Shown here piece after piece: positions 44,300 through 52,005 of a stretch of DNA of 64,000 bases. The position numbers and the translations under genes are program-made. Within the stretch, counting starts at the first letter, position 1. Each line of letters begins with the position of its first letter. The DNA is from Scatosoma sp002474405. Lineage in GTDB: Bacteria; Bacillota; Clostridia; Christensenellales; Borkfalkiaceae. The notes under the pieces are model-generated. The model searched no databases and was not told the DNA's origin. It saw only the letters and a list, made by a program, of their open reading frames with translations. The stretch covers positions 1 through 64,000 of the forward strand of contig CALAFO010000095.1 of NCBI GenBank assembly GCA_937892545.1, written 5' to 3'.

Positions 44300-45183
44300 A
44301 CTCTGAACCCCAATTTGTCCGCAAAACCGCGCAACCTGTAATTTTTATCTTTCAATAAACGGCGTTTGTTTTTAAAGCAGTCGCCGTATTCCGCCAGAAT
44401 CTCCAGTTCCCGCTTTCTGCCCTCTTCTATTTTCCCCCCGTACGCTTCCAGCACGTTCCGCGCCGCAACGGCGCGTCTCCATTTCCCGCTCAGAACGTTT
44501 TTCACCGAACGGAATTTCGAACGGATTTTCCCCGTCGCCCCGATTTCGTTGTTCCCGTGCTGCCGGTACAGCATATACGCGTTTTCGTCGAAATGTATCT
44601 CCCCGAACACGGAAACGATTTTCGTCATCATCCAGTCGTGTATATCCAGCGCCCCGTCGTATTCCGCGCAGATTCCGCGCGCCCGTTCGTTGAATACAAA
44701 CGTGCACCCCGGCGCGATGCTTTTTATAAACGGCAGCGGAAATTTCGTCGCATACGCTTTTCCGCCCGCTGCGGCGCCCGCAATCGGCTGCAGCGCGCTG
44801 TCCACAACCCGTACGCTGCCGCAGTACAGCTGCGGAATCGTATCGTCGTATCCGCGCAGCATATCCGTCGCCGCTTTCAGTTTATCGGGCAGCCACACGT
44901 CGTCCTGGTCGGCAAAAGCGTAATAATCCGCTTCCGGAGTCTCCCGCAACAGCTGCCAGAAACTCTTTGCGCAGCCGAGATTCTCCCCGTCGATCAAAGA
45001 CACTCTTTCGTCTTTCGCAACGTACTCGCGGATAATCTTCCTCGTTTTCTCTTCCGGATCGCCGCCGTCGTTGCGAATCGTCAGTTTTACGTTCACGCCG
45101 TTCTGATTCAGTATGCTCTCAATCTGTTCTTTTATATATTTGTCGCCGTTATAGGCAGACAACAACACCGCTACGTTAACCAA
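44275..45183 (-). CDS. Family 2 glycosyltransferase
   Basis: The 302-residue GT-A enzyme has VAVLLSAYNGDKYIKEQIES, the TIRNDGGD turn and the metal-binding FADQDDVWLPDKL, all typical of rhamnosyl- and similar transferases of GT2. The start is set at TTG 45183, which has AGGAG seven bases upstream; ATG 45231 and GTG 45237 in the same frame would add 16-18 residues overlapping the upstream gene with a poor ribosome site. It acts on the cytoplasmic face, adding one sugar to the lipid-linked unit. Donor sugar not determined; dTDP-rhamnose is a fair guess given the operon. Confidence 0.87.
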   Translation of the reverse strand: MVNVAVLLSAYNGDKYIKEQIESILNQNGVNVKLTIRNDGGDPEEKTRKIIREYVAKDERVSLIDGENLGCAKSFWQLLRETPEADYYAFADQDDVWLPDKLKAATDMLRGYDDTIPQLYCGSVRVVDSALQPIAGAAAGGKAYATKFPLPFIKSIAPGCTFVFNERARGICAEYDGALDIHDWMMTKIVSVFGEIHFDENAYMLYRQHGNNEIGATGKIRSKFRSVKNVLSGKWRRAVAARNVLEAYGGKIEEGRKRELEILAEYGDCFKNKRRLLKDKNYRLRGFADKLGFRVCVLTGKL

Positions 45184-46327
45184 TCTGCAACTCCTGTTTT
45201 CCGGAACTTTTTCTATTTTCCCCGCTGACATCTTCACCGATAATACTCAGCACGATTTTGTTAATTTTCCGTTGATCGAATTTTTCTTCCGCAAACAACC
45301 GCGCGTTTTTTCCCATCTCTTCCGCTTCTTCCGGATGCTCGATACACCAGATTGCTTTTTCCGCCAGTTTTTTCACATCGGCAGCCTCTACAAGGAACCC
45401 GTTGTATCCGTCTTTCACCGTTTCCCTGCATCCGATATTGTCGCTTGTAAGCACGGTTCTCCCGGTCGCTTCCGCCTCCATTATCGACATCGGAACGCCT
45501 TCGCGATAACGGCTCGGCAGTATAAACGCCGTGCATTCTCCGAGATACGCCCGTACGTCTTTCGCCACGCCGAGATAGTTCACGCTTCCGTCGTCGATAT
45601 ACTCCCGTATATCGGAAAGCGTTACGGTACTCTCCGCGCCCAGATAATTAAACACGGCGTCGGGATATTTTTTCTTCACGATTCTCGCGCACTCGCAGTA
45701 TTCGTAAACGCCCTTGGTTTTAAGCATACGGGCTACCATCAGAAACGTACGCCGGTTTTTCATCGGCATAAACGCAAACTTTTCAAGGTCCACGCCCACT
45801 CCGGGAATCACTTTACATTGCTCTTCTTTCACAAGCCGCCGCCCGATAAATTCCGCTTTATCGTCGTTGTTCAGAAAAATAATTTTCTTACAATACCGAA
45901 AAGACTTTTTATACAAACAACAAACGGTTTTGCGAACGATCGCCCATTTTAAACCGCGATTGATAAACACGTCCCCCGCGCCTTCAACCATCGAAACGAT
46001 ATGTTTCACACCGGCTTTATGCGCCGCCGCCACGCCGAGCGTATTCGGTTTCAGCATAAACGTCATCACTACGTCGGGACGTATCTCTCTTATTATCTGT
46101 TTATAATATCCTTTCAGGCGGAGAACCGCAAAAGGATTCAGACTTCTGTTGCTTTGTTCCGCGCAAAACAACCTGTCAATCGGCAAAGCCCGTATTTCTT
46201 CCTTATACTTCGAATCAAGCACCGATGCGGAAACGTTCCAGCCGGCATCTTTTAACGCCTGTATCAATCCCACGCGAAAATTGAGAACGGTCTGCGAAGC
46301 GCCGCAAAGCAATAAAATTTTTTTCAT
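45176..46327 (-). CDS. Family 4 glycosyltransferase
   Basis: This 383-residue GT-B enzyme matches the GT4 family: N-terminal MKKILLLCGASQTVLNFRVG, the MVARMLKTKGVYEYCECARI hinge motif and the C-terminal EX7E-type donor site (PSRYREGVPMSIMEAEATGR). MVEGAGDVF is typical of the WbnK/TuaC-like subgroup. It probably adds the second sugar of the repeat unit. The end of the gene contains the AGGAG and start codon for the next gene. Confidence 0.92.
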   Translation of the reverse strand: MKKILLLCGASQTVLNFRVGLIQALKDAGWNVSASVLDSKYKEEIRALPIDRLFCAEQSNRSLNPFAVLRLKGYYKQIIREIRPDVVMTFMLKPNTLGVAAAHKAGVKHIVSMVEGAGDVFINRGLKWAIVRKTVCCLYKKSFRYCKKIIFLNNDDKAEFIGRRLVKEEQCKVIPGVGVDLEKFAFMPMKNRRTFLMVARMLKTKGVYEYCECARIVKKKYPDAVFNYLGAESTVTLSDIREYIDDGSVNYLGVAKDVRAYLGECTAFILPSRYREGVPMSIMEAEATGRTVLTSDNIGCRETVKDGYNGFLVEAADVKKLAEKAIWCIEHPEEAEEMGKNARLFAEEKFDQRKINKIVLSIIGEDVSGENRKSSGKQELQIG

Positions 46328-46434
46328 CTGTTCTTTCGCACCTCAACTCCGCAATTTTTCTTTCTCTATGCGAAAAAAGCCGTGGGTACGGCATTTTTTC
46401 TGACTCTTTTCCGTTTTTTTCGTCGTTTCCCGCT

Positions 46435-47268
46435 TCAGCGTATTTTTTCCGCGTCGTTGCCGTCGCGGCGGAGCACCGCCACCAGCGTGCGGAAAAACAA
46501 TTTAATATCCAGCCACAGCGAAGCGTGTTTCACGTAATACGCGTCCAGAATCGCCTTGTTTTTATAATACACGTCGTCGCGCCCGTGCACCTGCGCGTAG
46601 CCCGAAATGCCGGGGCGCATCTCAAACACGCCCAGCCGCGCCCGCATCTCGTTGCAATGCGCTTCGCTCAGGATCAGCGGACGATACCCGATAATCGACA
46701 TTTTTCCCGAAAGACAGCAGAATAATTGCGGAAGCTCGTCCAGCGAAAATTTACGCAGAAACTTTCCCACTTTCGTCATATATCGTTCGGGGTGATCGAG
46801 AATCGAAGTCGCCGTATCCCCGGGCGCCGTTATCTTCATCGAGCGGAATTTCAGACAGTAGAACACCTTTCCTTTCCGCCCCATCCGCTTTTGTTTAAAC
46901 AGCACGGGTCCCTTCGAATCGCACTTGATGGCAATCGCTATCGCCAGAAACAACGGCGAAAAAATAATAATCGCCAGAAGCGATAAAACAATATCCAGCG
47001 CCCGCTTGCAAAAACGATAGACGTACCGTTTTTTCATGTTCGGCTGAAACGCGGCGATATACTCCTCGTAATATTCGTCGGAATATTTCCTCGTAACGTC
47101 GAATTTATCCGGATTGCCCGCCATGCCGTTTTCGGCGCGCGCCTCCGTTTTTCCATCCATCGGGCAGCACGCGGACTCCGCCGCTTCGGAAAAAGCGACT
47201 TCTTTGTTAACTTTTCCCGCGCTCTTCTCCGCGCCGTGCTCCAACGTAACAGTACCCATTGTGCTCAA
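46435..47268 (-). CDS. Initiating sugar-phosphate transferase (bacterial sugar transferase family)
   Basis: The C-terminal part is a short phosphoglycosyl transferase: KRALDIVLS at the re-entrant helix, KCDSKGPVLFKQKRMGRKGK, FKQKRMG, KFLRKFSLDELPQLF with the catalytic D-E pair, and the end MRPGISGYAQVHGRDD. It transfers a sugar phosphate to undecaprenyl phosphate and starts the glycan. It lacks the four N-terminal helices of WbaP/WcaJ. The long open frame from 47388 cannot be right because its first codon lies in the -10 box; TTG 47268 with GGAG six bases upstream gives 277 residues, while ATG 47259 is an alternative. The about 75-residue polar N-terminal part before the enzyme domain is unusual. 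First gene of the operon. Confidence 0.88.
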   Translation of the reverse strand: MSTMGTVTLEHGAEKSAGKVNKEVAFSEAAESACCPMDGKTEARAENGMAGNPDKFDVTRKYSDEYYEEYIAAFQPNMKKRYVYRFCKRALDIVLSLLAIIIFSPLFLAIAIAIKCDSKGPVLFKQKRMGRKGKVFYCLKFRSMKITAPGDTATSILDHPERYMTKVGKFLRKFSLDELPQLFCCLSGKMSIIGYRPLILSEAHCNEMRARLGVFEMRPGISGYAQVHGRDDVYYKNKAILDAYYVKHASLWLDIKLFFRTLVAVLRRDGNDAEKIR

Positions 47269-47387
47269 ATTTATCTCCACATTCTTCGGGGGAACCGTCC
47301 GGATTTCCCGACTGTTTTTTTCGCCCGAAACCGCGTATTTCTTCGTTATCGTACCGCGTGCGCCGTACGGGCACACGGATTTCTTCA

Positions 47388-47416
47388 ATTATATCACGAT
47401 TGAACATATTTGGCAA
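47388..47416 (-). promoter_or_regulatory. Promoter of the polysaccharide operon
   Basis: TTGCCA (47411-47416) and TATAAT (47388-47393), with a TG extension at the -10, are 17 bases apart on the minus strand. Transcription would begin near 47381, about 113 bases before the likely start codon. It is the only convincing promoter found for the nine genes down to rmlB. Confidence 0.8.
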
Positions 47417-47860
47417 GTAAATTAACGGCGTTGCGCTTTTTTAGCCCGTTTTTCGCGTTTTTTTCGCCTTTATTTGCCTTTTTTGTATGAAAAATCCACA
47501 AAAACAGTTAATTTTTACCTGTTTTTCCGCGATTCTCCGGTCCCGCCCGCGCGCACGTTTCCGGTTACCCGCGGCTTACTTTTCAGATAACCGTTTTCGT
47601 CCGCAGGGCGCATTTCCGCCCGACTTTTCACACCTCGCGCCGCCTGCCGCACGTATTTCCCATCTATCAACATTTTCCCCGTATACACGCGTTCGTTTTT
47701 CTCGCAATAAACCGCCGCCGCTTCGCCCGCCGTGCCACGCGCGGCTGACATCAACCGCCGAACCGACGGAGCCGAACCCGACAGAAATCGCGCCGAAAAT
47801 AGCCGCCGCCCGCCGTGCCCCGCCGCCGCACACACAAAAACGCAAGCAAAAAGCGCATAA
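47417..47860 (-). other. Gene-free stretch between polysaccharide operon and tsf
   Basis: About 440 bases with no convincing gene. Short open frames of 90-190 codons exist on both strands but have biased Arg/Ala/Pro composition, no good ribosome sites and overlap each other. The left part is AT-rich, the right part is GC-rich with CGCCG runs. Confidence 0.5.
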
Positions 47861-47899
47861 AGAAAAAATCGTTCCGGAGAAACGCTTCTCCGGAACGAT
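47861..47899 (-). terminator. Intrinsic terminator of rpsB-tsf
   Basis: A perfect 14-bp stem (ATCGTTCCGGAGAA/TTCTCCGGAACGAT) with a 4-base loop is followed by TTTTTTCTTT on the minus strand. It lies 21 bases after the tsf stop codon, so pyrH and frr, often found next, are not in this transcript. Confidence 0.93.
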
Positions 47900-47919
47900 T
47901 CCGAAATCAGAAATTCGTC

Positions 47920-48813
47920 TTACTTCTTCGCCGCGGCAACCTGCTTCGCAACTTCTTCGCTCAGGTCCTCGCTCTTCTTTTCCAAGCCTTCGCCCATCAC
48001 GTAGAACACGAAACGGTTCGCTTTCGCGCCCGCCGCGTTCAGAATGTCGGTAACCGTCTTTTTGTCGTCCTTGATGAACGCCTGCTTCAGAAGGCAGTTT
48101 TCTTCATAGAACTTCTTGATTCTGCCGAGCACCATCTTTTCCGCAATCGCTTCGGGCTTGCCTTCGTTGATTGCCTGCTGCTTCAGCACTTCTTTCTCTT
48201 TTTCAAGGGTTTCCGTCGAAACTTCGTCCTCGGAAAGATATGCGGGCTTCGTGAACGCGATCTGCAGCGTAAGTTCGTGCGCGGCTTCTTTCGCGGCTTC
48301 CGTTTCTTCGCCAGCCATGTCCACAAGCACGCCCAGCTTTCCGCCGAGGTGGATGTACTTCGCAAGGAAGCCTTCCGTTTCGTACGCCGTGAATCTGCGT
48401 ACGGCAATCTTTTCGCCGATAACCGCCGTCTGTCCTTTCAGATAATTTTCCACGGTATTGCCGTCGGAAACTTTGCAGGAAGCAAGCGCTTCTACGTCCG
48501 CGGGCTTTTCCGCAAGAATCACCTTCGAAATTTCTTCGGCAATCGCCGTAAACTGCGGGTTCTTCGCCACGAAGTCCGATTCGCAGTTCACTTCTACAAG
48601 CACGCCTTTCTTATCTTTGATATACGCGTATACGATACCTTCCGCCGCAATGCGGGAAGCCTTCTTTTCCGCTTTCGCAATGCCCCGTTCGCGAAGAAGG
48701 TCCATTGCCTTTTCCATATCGCCGTCGGTATCCGTCAACGCTTTTTTGCAATCCATTACGCCCGCGCCCGTCTTTTCGCGCAGAGCCATTACGTCTTTTG
48801 CCGTAAACGCCAT
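47920..48813 (-). CDS. tsf: Translation elongation factor Ts
   Basis: The 297-residue factor recycles EF-Tu-GDP to EF-Tu-GTP in the cytoplasm. The N-terminal UBA-like domain carries KDVMALREKTGAGVMDCKKA, and the core EF-Tu binding stretch contains VEVNCESDFVAKNPQF (the T-D-F-V/S-D-F-V motif), followed by two dimerisation-type subdomains. Length is normal. AAAGGAG precedes the ATG. It follows rpsB with a 186-base gap that holds several GC hairpins, which may adjust its level relative to S2. Confidence 0.97.
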   Translation of the reverse strand: MAFTAKDVMALREKTGAGVMDCKKALTDTDGDMEKAMDLLRERGIAKAEKKASRIAAEGIVYAYIKDKKGVLVEVNCESDFVAKNPQFTAIAEEISKVILAEKPADVEALASCKVSDGNTVENYLKGQTAVIGEKIAVRRFTAYETEGFLAKYIHLGGKLGVLVDMAGEETEAAKEAAHELTLQIAFTKPAYLSEDEVSTETLEKEKEVLKQQAINEGKPEAIAEKMVLGRIKKFYEENCLLKQAFIKDDKKTVTDILNAAGAKANRFVFYVMGEGLEKKSEDLSEEVAKQVAAAKK

Positions 48814-48999
48814 TGTTTTATTCTCCTTTCCCTGATATTTCTTTGTTTTCCCGTGCGTTCCGACGCGCCTATTCCTCCCGCTTGTCCGTTCAGAACGGAA
48901 ACGTCGGAAAAAATTGCCGCAAAATTTCCGGAACGCCGGAATTTCACGAACGCGCCGATCGGAAATCTCTCACGGCGCGTCCCTGTTTTTCGTTGCCTG

Positions 49000-49788
49000 T
49001 TAATCGGCTTTTTCTTCCGTCGCGGTTGCGGGTTCCGCCGCCACGACTTCTTCCATATCCTTCGCCTCGGTCGCGGTTTCTTCCTGCGCGGGCGCCAGAG
49101 CTTCCGCACCTTGGTTCGCTTCGATCACGGCGTTCGCAATCACCGACGTGATCAATTTGATCGCGCGGATAGCGTCGTCGTTGCCGGGAATCACGTAATC
49201 GATTTCGTCGGGGTCGCAGTTTGTATCGGTAATCGCCACTACAGGGATACCCATCTTCTTCGCTTCCTTCACCGCGATTTCTTCGCCGTGAGGGTCCACC
49301 ACGAACATCACGCCGGGCATCGATTTCATGTTCTTGATGCCGCCGAGATTCGCCTGCAATTTGCCCATTTCCTTTTTAAGGAGCATTACTTCTTTCTTGG
49401 GCAGAAGCTCGAACTCTCCGTTCGCTTCCATCTTTTCCAGTTTTTCAAGGCGTTCCACGCGCGAACGCATCGTCTTGAAATTGGTAAGGCAACCGCCCAG
49501 CCAGCGCGAATTCACGTAGAACTGTCCGCAGCGTTCCGCCTCTTCTTTCACCGCTTCCTGCGCCTGGTTCTTCGTACCCACGAAAAGTACCGTCTTGCCC
49601 GCTTTCACGCTGTCGCATACAAACTTGTACGCTTCTTCGATCAGACCTACGGTAAGCTGTAAGTCGATGATGTGAATGTCGTTTCTCGCGGCGAAGATGT
49701 ACTTCTTCATTTTCGGGTTCCATTTTCTCGTCTGATGTCCGAAATGAACGCCTGCTTCGAGAAGCTGTTTCATTGTGATAACTGCCAT
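49000..49788 (-). CDS. rpsB: 30S ribosomal protein S2
   Basis: The 262-residue protein begins MAVITMKQLLEAGVHFGHQT, the classic S2 start, with GGAGG seven bases upstream; an upstream in-frame start 13 codons earlier is ruled out by this site. KWNPKMKKYIFAARNDIHII and PVVAITDTNCDPDEIDYVIP are conserved S2 blocks. A 25-30 residue Glu/Ala-rich tail follows the core. It forms the head-body junction of the 30S subunit. A promoter lies at 49911-49939 and the leader is about 116 bases. Confidence 0.97.
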   Translation of the reverse strand: MAVITMKQLLEAGVHFGHQTRKWNPKMKKYIFAARNDIHIIDLQLTVGLIEEAYKFVCDSVKAGKTVLFVGTKNQAQEAVKEEAERCGQFYVNSRWLGGCLTNFKTMRSRVERLEKLEKMEANGEFELLPKKEVMLLKKEMGKLQANLGGIKNMKSMPGVMFVVDPHGEEIAVKEAKKMGIPVVAITDTNCDPDEIDYVIPGNDDAIRAIKLITSVIANAVIEANQGAEALAPAQEETATEAKDMEEVVAAEPATATEEKAD

Positions 49789-49910
49789 AATTGTGCCTCC
49801 GTTAAACCTCCCCGCTTCGCGTATCACCGCCTTTCATCATCCGCATTGAATAAGATTTACGGACACGGTAGGCGCGCGAAAAATCGGGTGCGTATTTTTT
49901 AGCTTTATCT

Positions 49911-49939
49911 ATTTTAGCATATCTTTGCTTTTTGAGCAA
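49911..49939 (-). promoter_or_regulatory. Promoter of rpsB-tsf
   Basis: TTGCTC (49934-49939) and TAAAAT (49911-49916) with a TG extension are 17 bases apart on the minus strand. The leader of about 116 bases might carry autoregulatory structure for S2, but I did not recognise a known leader motif. Confidence 0.65.
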
Positions 49940-50028
49940 CTTTTTTTGCGCCGTTTTTCCCGATAATTTTTCTTTTTTTCGTATTTTTTTTGTTTATCGC
50001 AACATATCCGCGCGGAAACGGCGTCATT

Positions 50029-51072
50029 TCAGCCGAAATAATCTATCCTCATCGCCTTGCGCACGGAGGCAAGCGTCTGCGCCGCCTTCTTTTCCGCCGT
50101 TTCGCATCCGCGGCGCAGAATTTCGCGCACTTCGTCCTTTCTGCCTTCCCACGCCTTGCGCCGCTCGTAAATGGGCGCGAGCTCCTCGTTTAAAACGTTG
50201 ATCAGGAACTTCTTTATTTTTACGTCGCCCAGCCCCCCGCGGCGGTAATGGTCTTTCAGTTCGTCCAGATTTTTATAGTCGGGCAGGTACTTCGCAAACT
50301 GATCTTCGCGGCAGAACGCGTCAAGATAGGTGAACACCGTGTTCCCTTCCACCTTTCCGGGGTCGCTCACCTTGATGTGGTCGGGGTCGGTATACATCGA
50401 CATCACCTTTTCCTTAATCGCGGCAGGCTCGTCCGCAAGGTAAATGCAGTTTCCCAGCGATTTACTCATCTTCGCCTTACCGTCCAGCCCCGGCAGGCGG
50501 AAGCAGTTCTTGTTCGCGGGCAGCACGATTTCCGGTTCCACCAGCGTTTCGCCGTACACCGCGTTGAATTTATGCACGATTTCCTTGCACTGTTCTATCA
50601 TCGGCGCCTGATCCTCGCCCGCGGGCACCGTAGTCGCGCCGAACGCCGTAATGTCCGCCGCCTGCGAAATAGGATACGTTAAAAAGCCCACAGGTATGCT
50701 CGTTTCGAAATTTCTCAGCTGAATTTCGGCTTTCACCGTCGGGTTTCTCTGCAACCTCGAAAGCGTTACCAGATTCATATAGTAGAACGTCAGTTCGGTC
50801 AGTTCGGGCACCGTGGATTGTATAAAAATCGTGGCTTTTTCGGGGTCGATGCCGCAGGCAAGATAGTCCAGCGCCACTTCCATCACGTTGGAGCGCACCT
50901 TTTCGGGGTGTTCGGCGTTGTCGGTCAGCGCCTGCGCGTCGGCAATCATAATGTAAATTTCGTCGAATTTTCCCGTGTTCTGCAGCCGCACGCGTTCGCG
51001 CAGCGAACCTACGTAATGCCCGATATGCAGTCTGCCCGTGGGTCTGTCGCCCGTCAGAATAACGTTTTTCAT
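50029..51072 (-). CDS. trpS: Tryptophanyl-tRNA synthetase
   Basis: The 347-residue class I synthetase charges tRNA-Trp. It has HIGH-type GRLHIGHY (16-19) and KMSKS (201-205), along with the ATP-site segment AGEDQAPMIEQ and the typical N-terminal MKNVILTGDRPTG. The start at 51072 has AAGGAG and the true N-terminal sequence; the open frame continues about 170 codons upstream but that part is low-complexity Arg/Ala and contains the promoter. A consensus promoter lies at 51151-51179 and the leader is only about 72 bases, too short for a T-box. Confidence 0.97.
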   Translation of the reverse strand: MKNVILTGDRPTGRLHIGHYVGSLRERVRLQNTGKFDEIYIMIADAQALTDNAEHPEKVRSNVMEVALDYLACGIDPEKATIFIQSTVPELTELTFYYMNLVTLSRLQRNPTVKAEIQLRNFETSIPVGFLTYPISQAADITAFGATTVPAGEDQAPMIEQCKEIVHKFNAVYGETLVEPEIVLPANKNCFRLPGLDGKAKMSKSLGNCIYLADEPAAIKEKVMSMYTDPDHIKVSDPGKVEGNTVFTYLDAFCREDQFAKYLPDYKNLDELKDHYRRGGLGDVKIKKFLINVLNEELAPIYERRKAWEGRKDEVREILRRGCETAEKKAAQTLASVRKAMRIDYFG

Positions 51073-51150
51073 CGCAAAAATGCTCCTTCTTTTCTCCGCT
51101 CCCGCGCAAAAAACGCAAAAACGGCAATCAACAAGCTTGATTTTTGCAAA

Positions 51151-51179
51151 ATTATACCACGAAAAAGCGCGTTTGTCAA
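51151..51179 (-). promoter_or_regulatory. Consensus promoter of trpS
   Basis: TTGACA (51174-51179) and TATAAT (51151-51156) are both perfect and 17 bases apart, with a TGG extension before the -10. This is the strongest promoter by sequence in the window. Confidence 0.92.
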
Positions 51180-51335
51180 CGGTTTTCGCCCGTCCTCGCC
51201 CGCCGCGGAAAGCTTTTTGCTCATTTCCCTCCGCGCCGGCAACTTTCCCCACACAAACAACATTCCCCCACACCAACAGCGCGCCGCCCGTGCAAACCGC
51301 GTTCTCTCCGCGCAACCCGCGATACCGCCGTTTTC

Positions 51336-51755
51336 TTATTCGTATTCGTCGAACGATCTTCTTCCGTCTCCCCGCGGCGCGGGCGCATACGGCGGCGCCG
51401 GCGGATACAAAGGCGGCGCGAATCCTCCGGGCGATCCCTCTCCCGGCATACACGGTACCCCCTGCCGCGCGGACGGCGCTCCCTGCGGCGGACAAACTTT
51501 CCCGCGGTTTTTCCCCGCGCGGCGCAGCCCTTCGGCGCGCACCAGAATCACGTCCTCGCCGATGCAGGAGATACATTTCACGTCGATGAACACGTCTCCC
51601 TTTTTAAACGAAAAGCCTTTGTTTCCGGGCACCACTATGCCGAGAAACACATTTTCCGGGTAGCGGAACACCACGTCGCACACCCTGCCCAGCCGCTTCC
51701 CGTCCGTCAGGTTCACCACTTCCTTGCTGCGCAGATACGTATAGGAAATTTCCAT
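51336..51755 (-). CDS. YlmC/YmxH-family PRC-barrel protein
   Basis: The first 80 residues are a PRC-barrel of the YlmC/YmxH sporulation family (YTYLRSKEVVNLTDGKRLGR, then GKNKGF-like GNKGFSFKKGDVFID, and CISCIGEDVILVR). Family members are small proteins found in spore formers; their molecular role is not known. The last about 55 residues are a Pro/Gly/Ala-rich tail (GGFAPPLYPPAPPYAPAPRG) that is longer than in the usual 80-90 residue family members and is probably unstructured. AAGGAGG precedes the ATG. It is divergent from the cardiolipin synthase gene. Confidence 0.88.
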   Translation of the reverse strand: MEISYTYLRSKEVVNLTDGKRLGRVCDVVFRYPENVFLGIVVPGNKGFSFKKGDVFIDVKCISCIGEDVILVRAEGLRRAGKNRGKVCPPQGAPSARQGVPCMPGEGSPGGFAPPLYPPAPPYAPAPRGDGRRSFDEYE

Positions 51756-51813
51756 GTCCGTTTCCTCCTTTTCGCTCCGCTTCCGCCCGTCAGAGCCTGC
51801 CGCGGGGCTATTT

Positions 51814-51819
51814 ATTATA
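51814..51819 (-). promoter_or_regulatory. Possible -10 box for the YlmC/YmxH-family gene
   Basis: A TATAAT on the minus strand lies about 60 bases ahead of the ATG but has no good -35 at 17 bases. The sequence CATATAATA also resembles a sigma-E -10 box, which would fit a mother-cell sporulation gene; the -35 is not convincing. Confidence 0.3.
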
Positions 51820-51942
51820 TGCCGTAAAATGACGAAAAAGTGATAATTTCCCCGAATTCAGCCTTTTTCCGCCATAAAAAGCGCCGGTAACCCGCAAAAA
51901 AATGAAATATCGGTGAAAGGAAGGCAAACTTCCGCGCGGCGG

Positions 51943-51971
51943 TTGACAAAATATAAAAAAAGAGGTATACT
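51943..51971 (+). promoter_or_regulatory. Promoter of cardiolipin synthase gene
   Basis: A perfect -35 TTGACA (51943-51948) and -10 TATACT (51966-51971) are 17 bases apart on the plus strand. The predicted start near 51978 gives a short 28-base leader, which shows that the ATG at 52006 is the true start. Confidence 0.88.
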
Positions 51972-52005
51972 GTATTTAATAGAAACAGACGAAGAGGTGC
52001 ACGGC

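Noticed and set aside
47487..48053. Plus-strand 188-codon frame and overlapping minus-strand frames near 47515-47845
   Set aside because: Biased Pro/Arg/Ser composition, no ribosome site, and it runs into the tsf terminator and the 3' end of tsf.
51073..51150. T-box leader for trpS
   Set aside because: The leader is only about 72 bases, with no T-box consensus and no terminator stem.
51073..51576. N-terminal extension of about 168 codons on TrpS
   Set aside because: The extension is Arg/Ala-rich, contains the perfect trpS promoter, and the normal synthetase start with AAGGAG lies at 51072.
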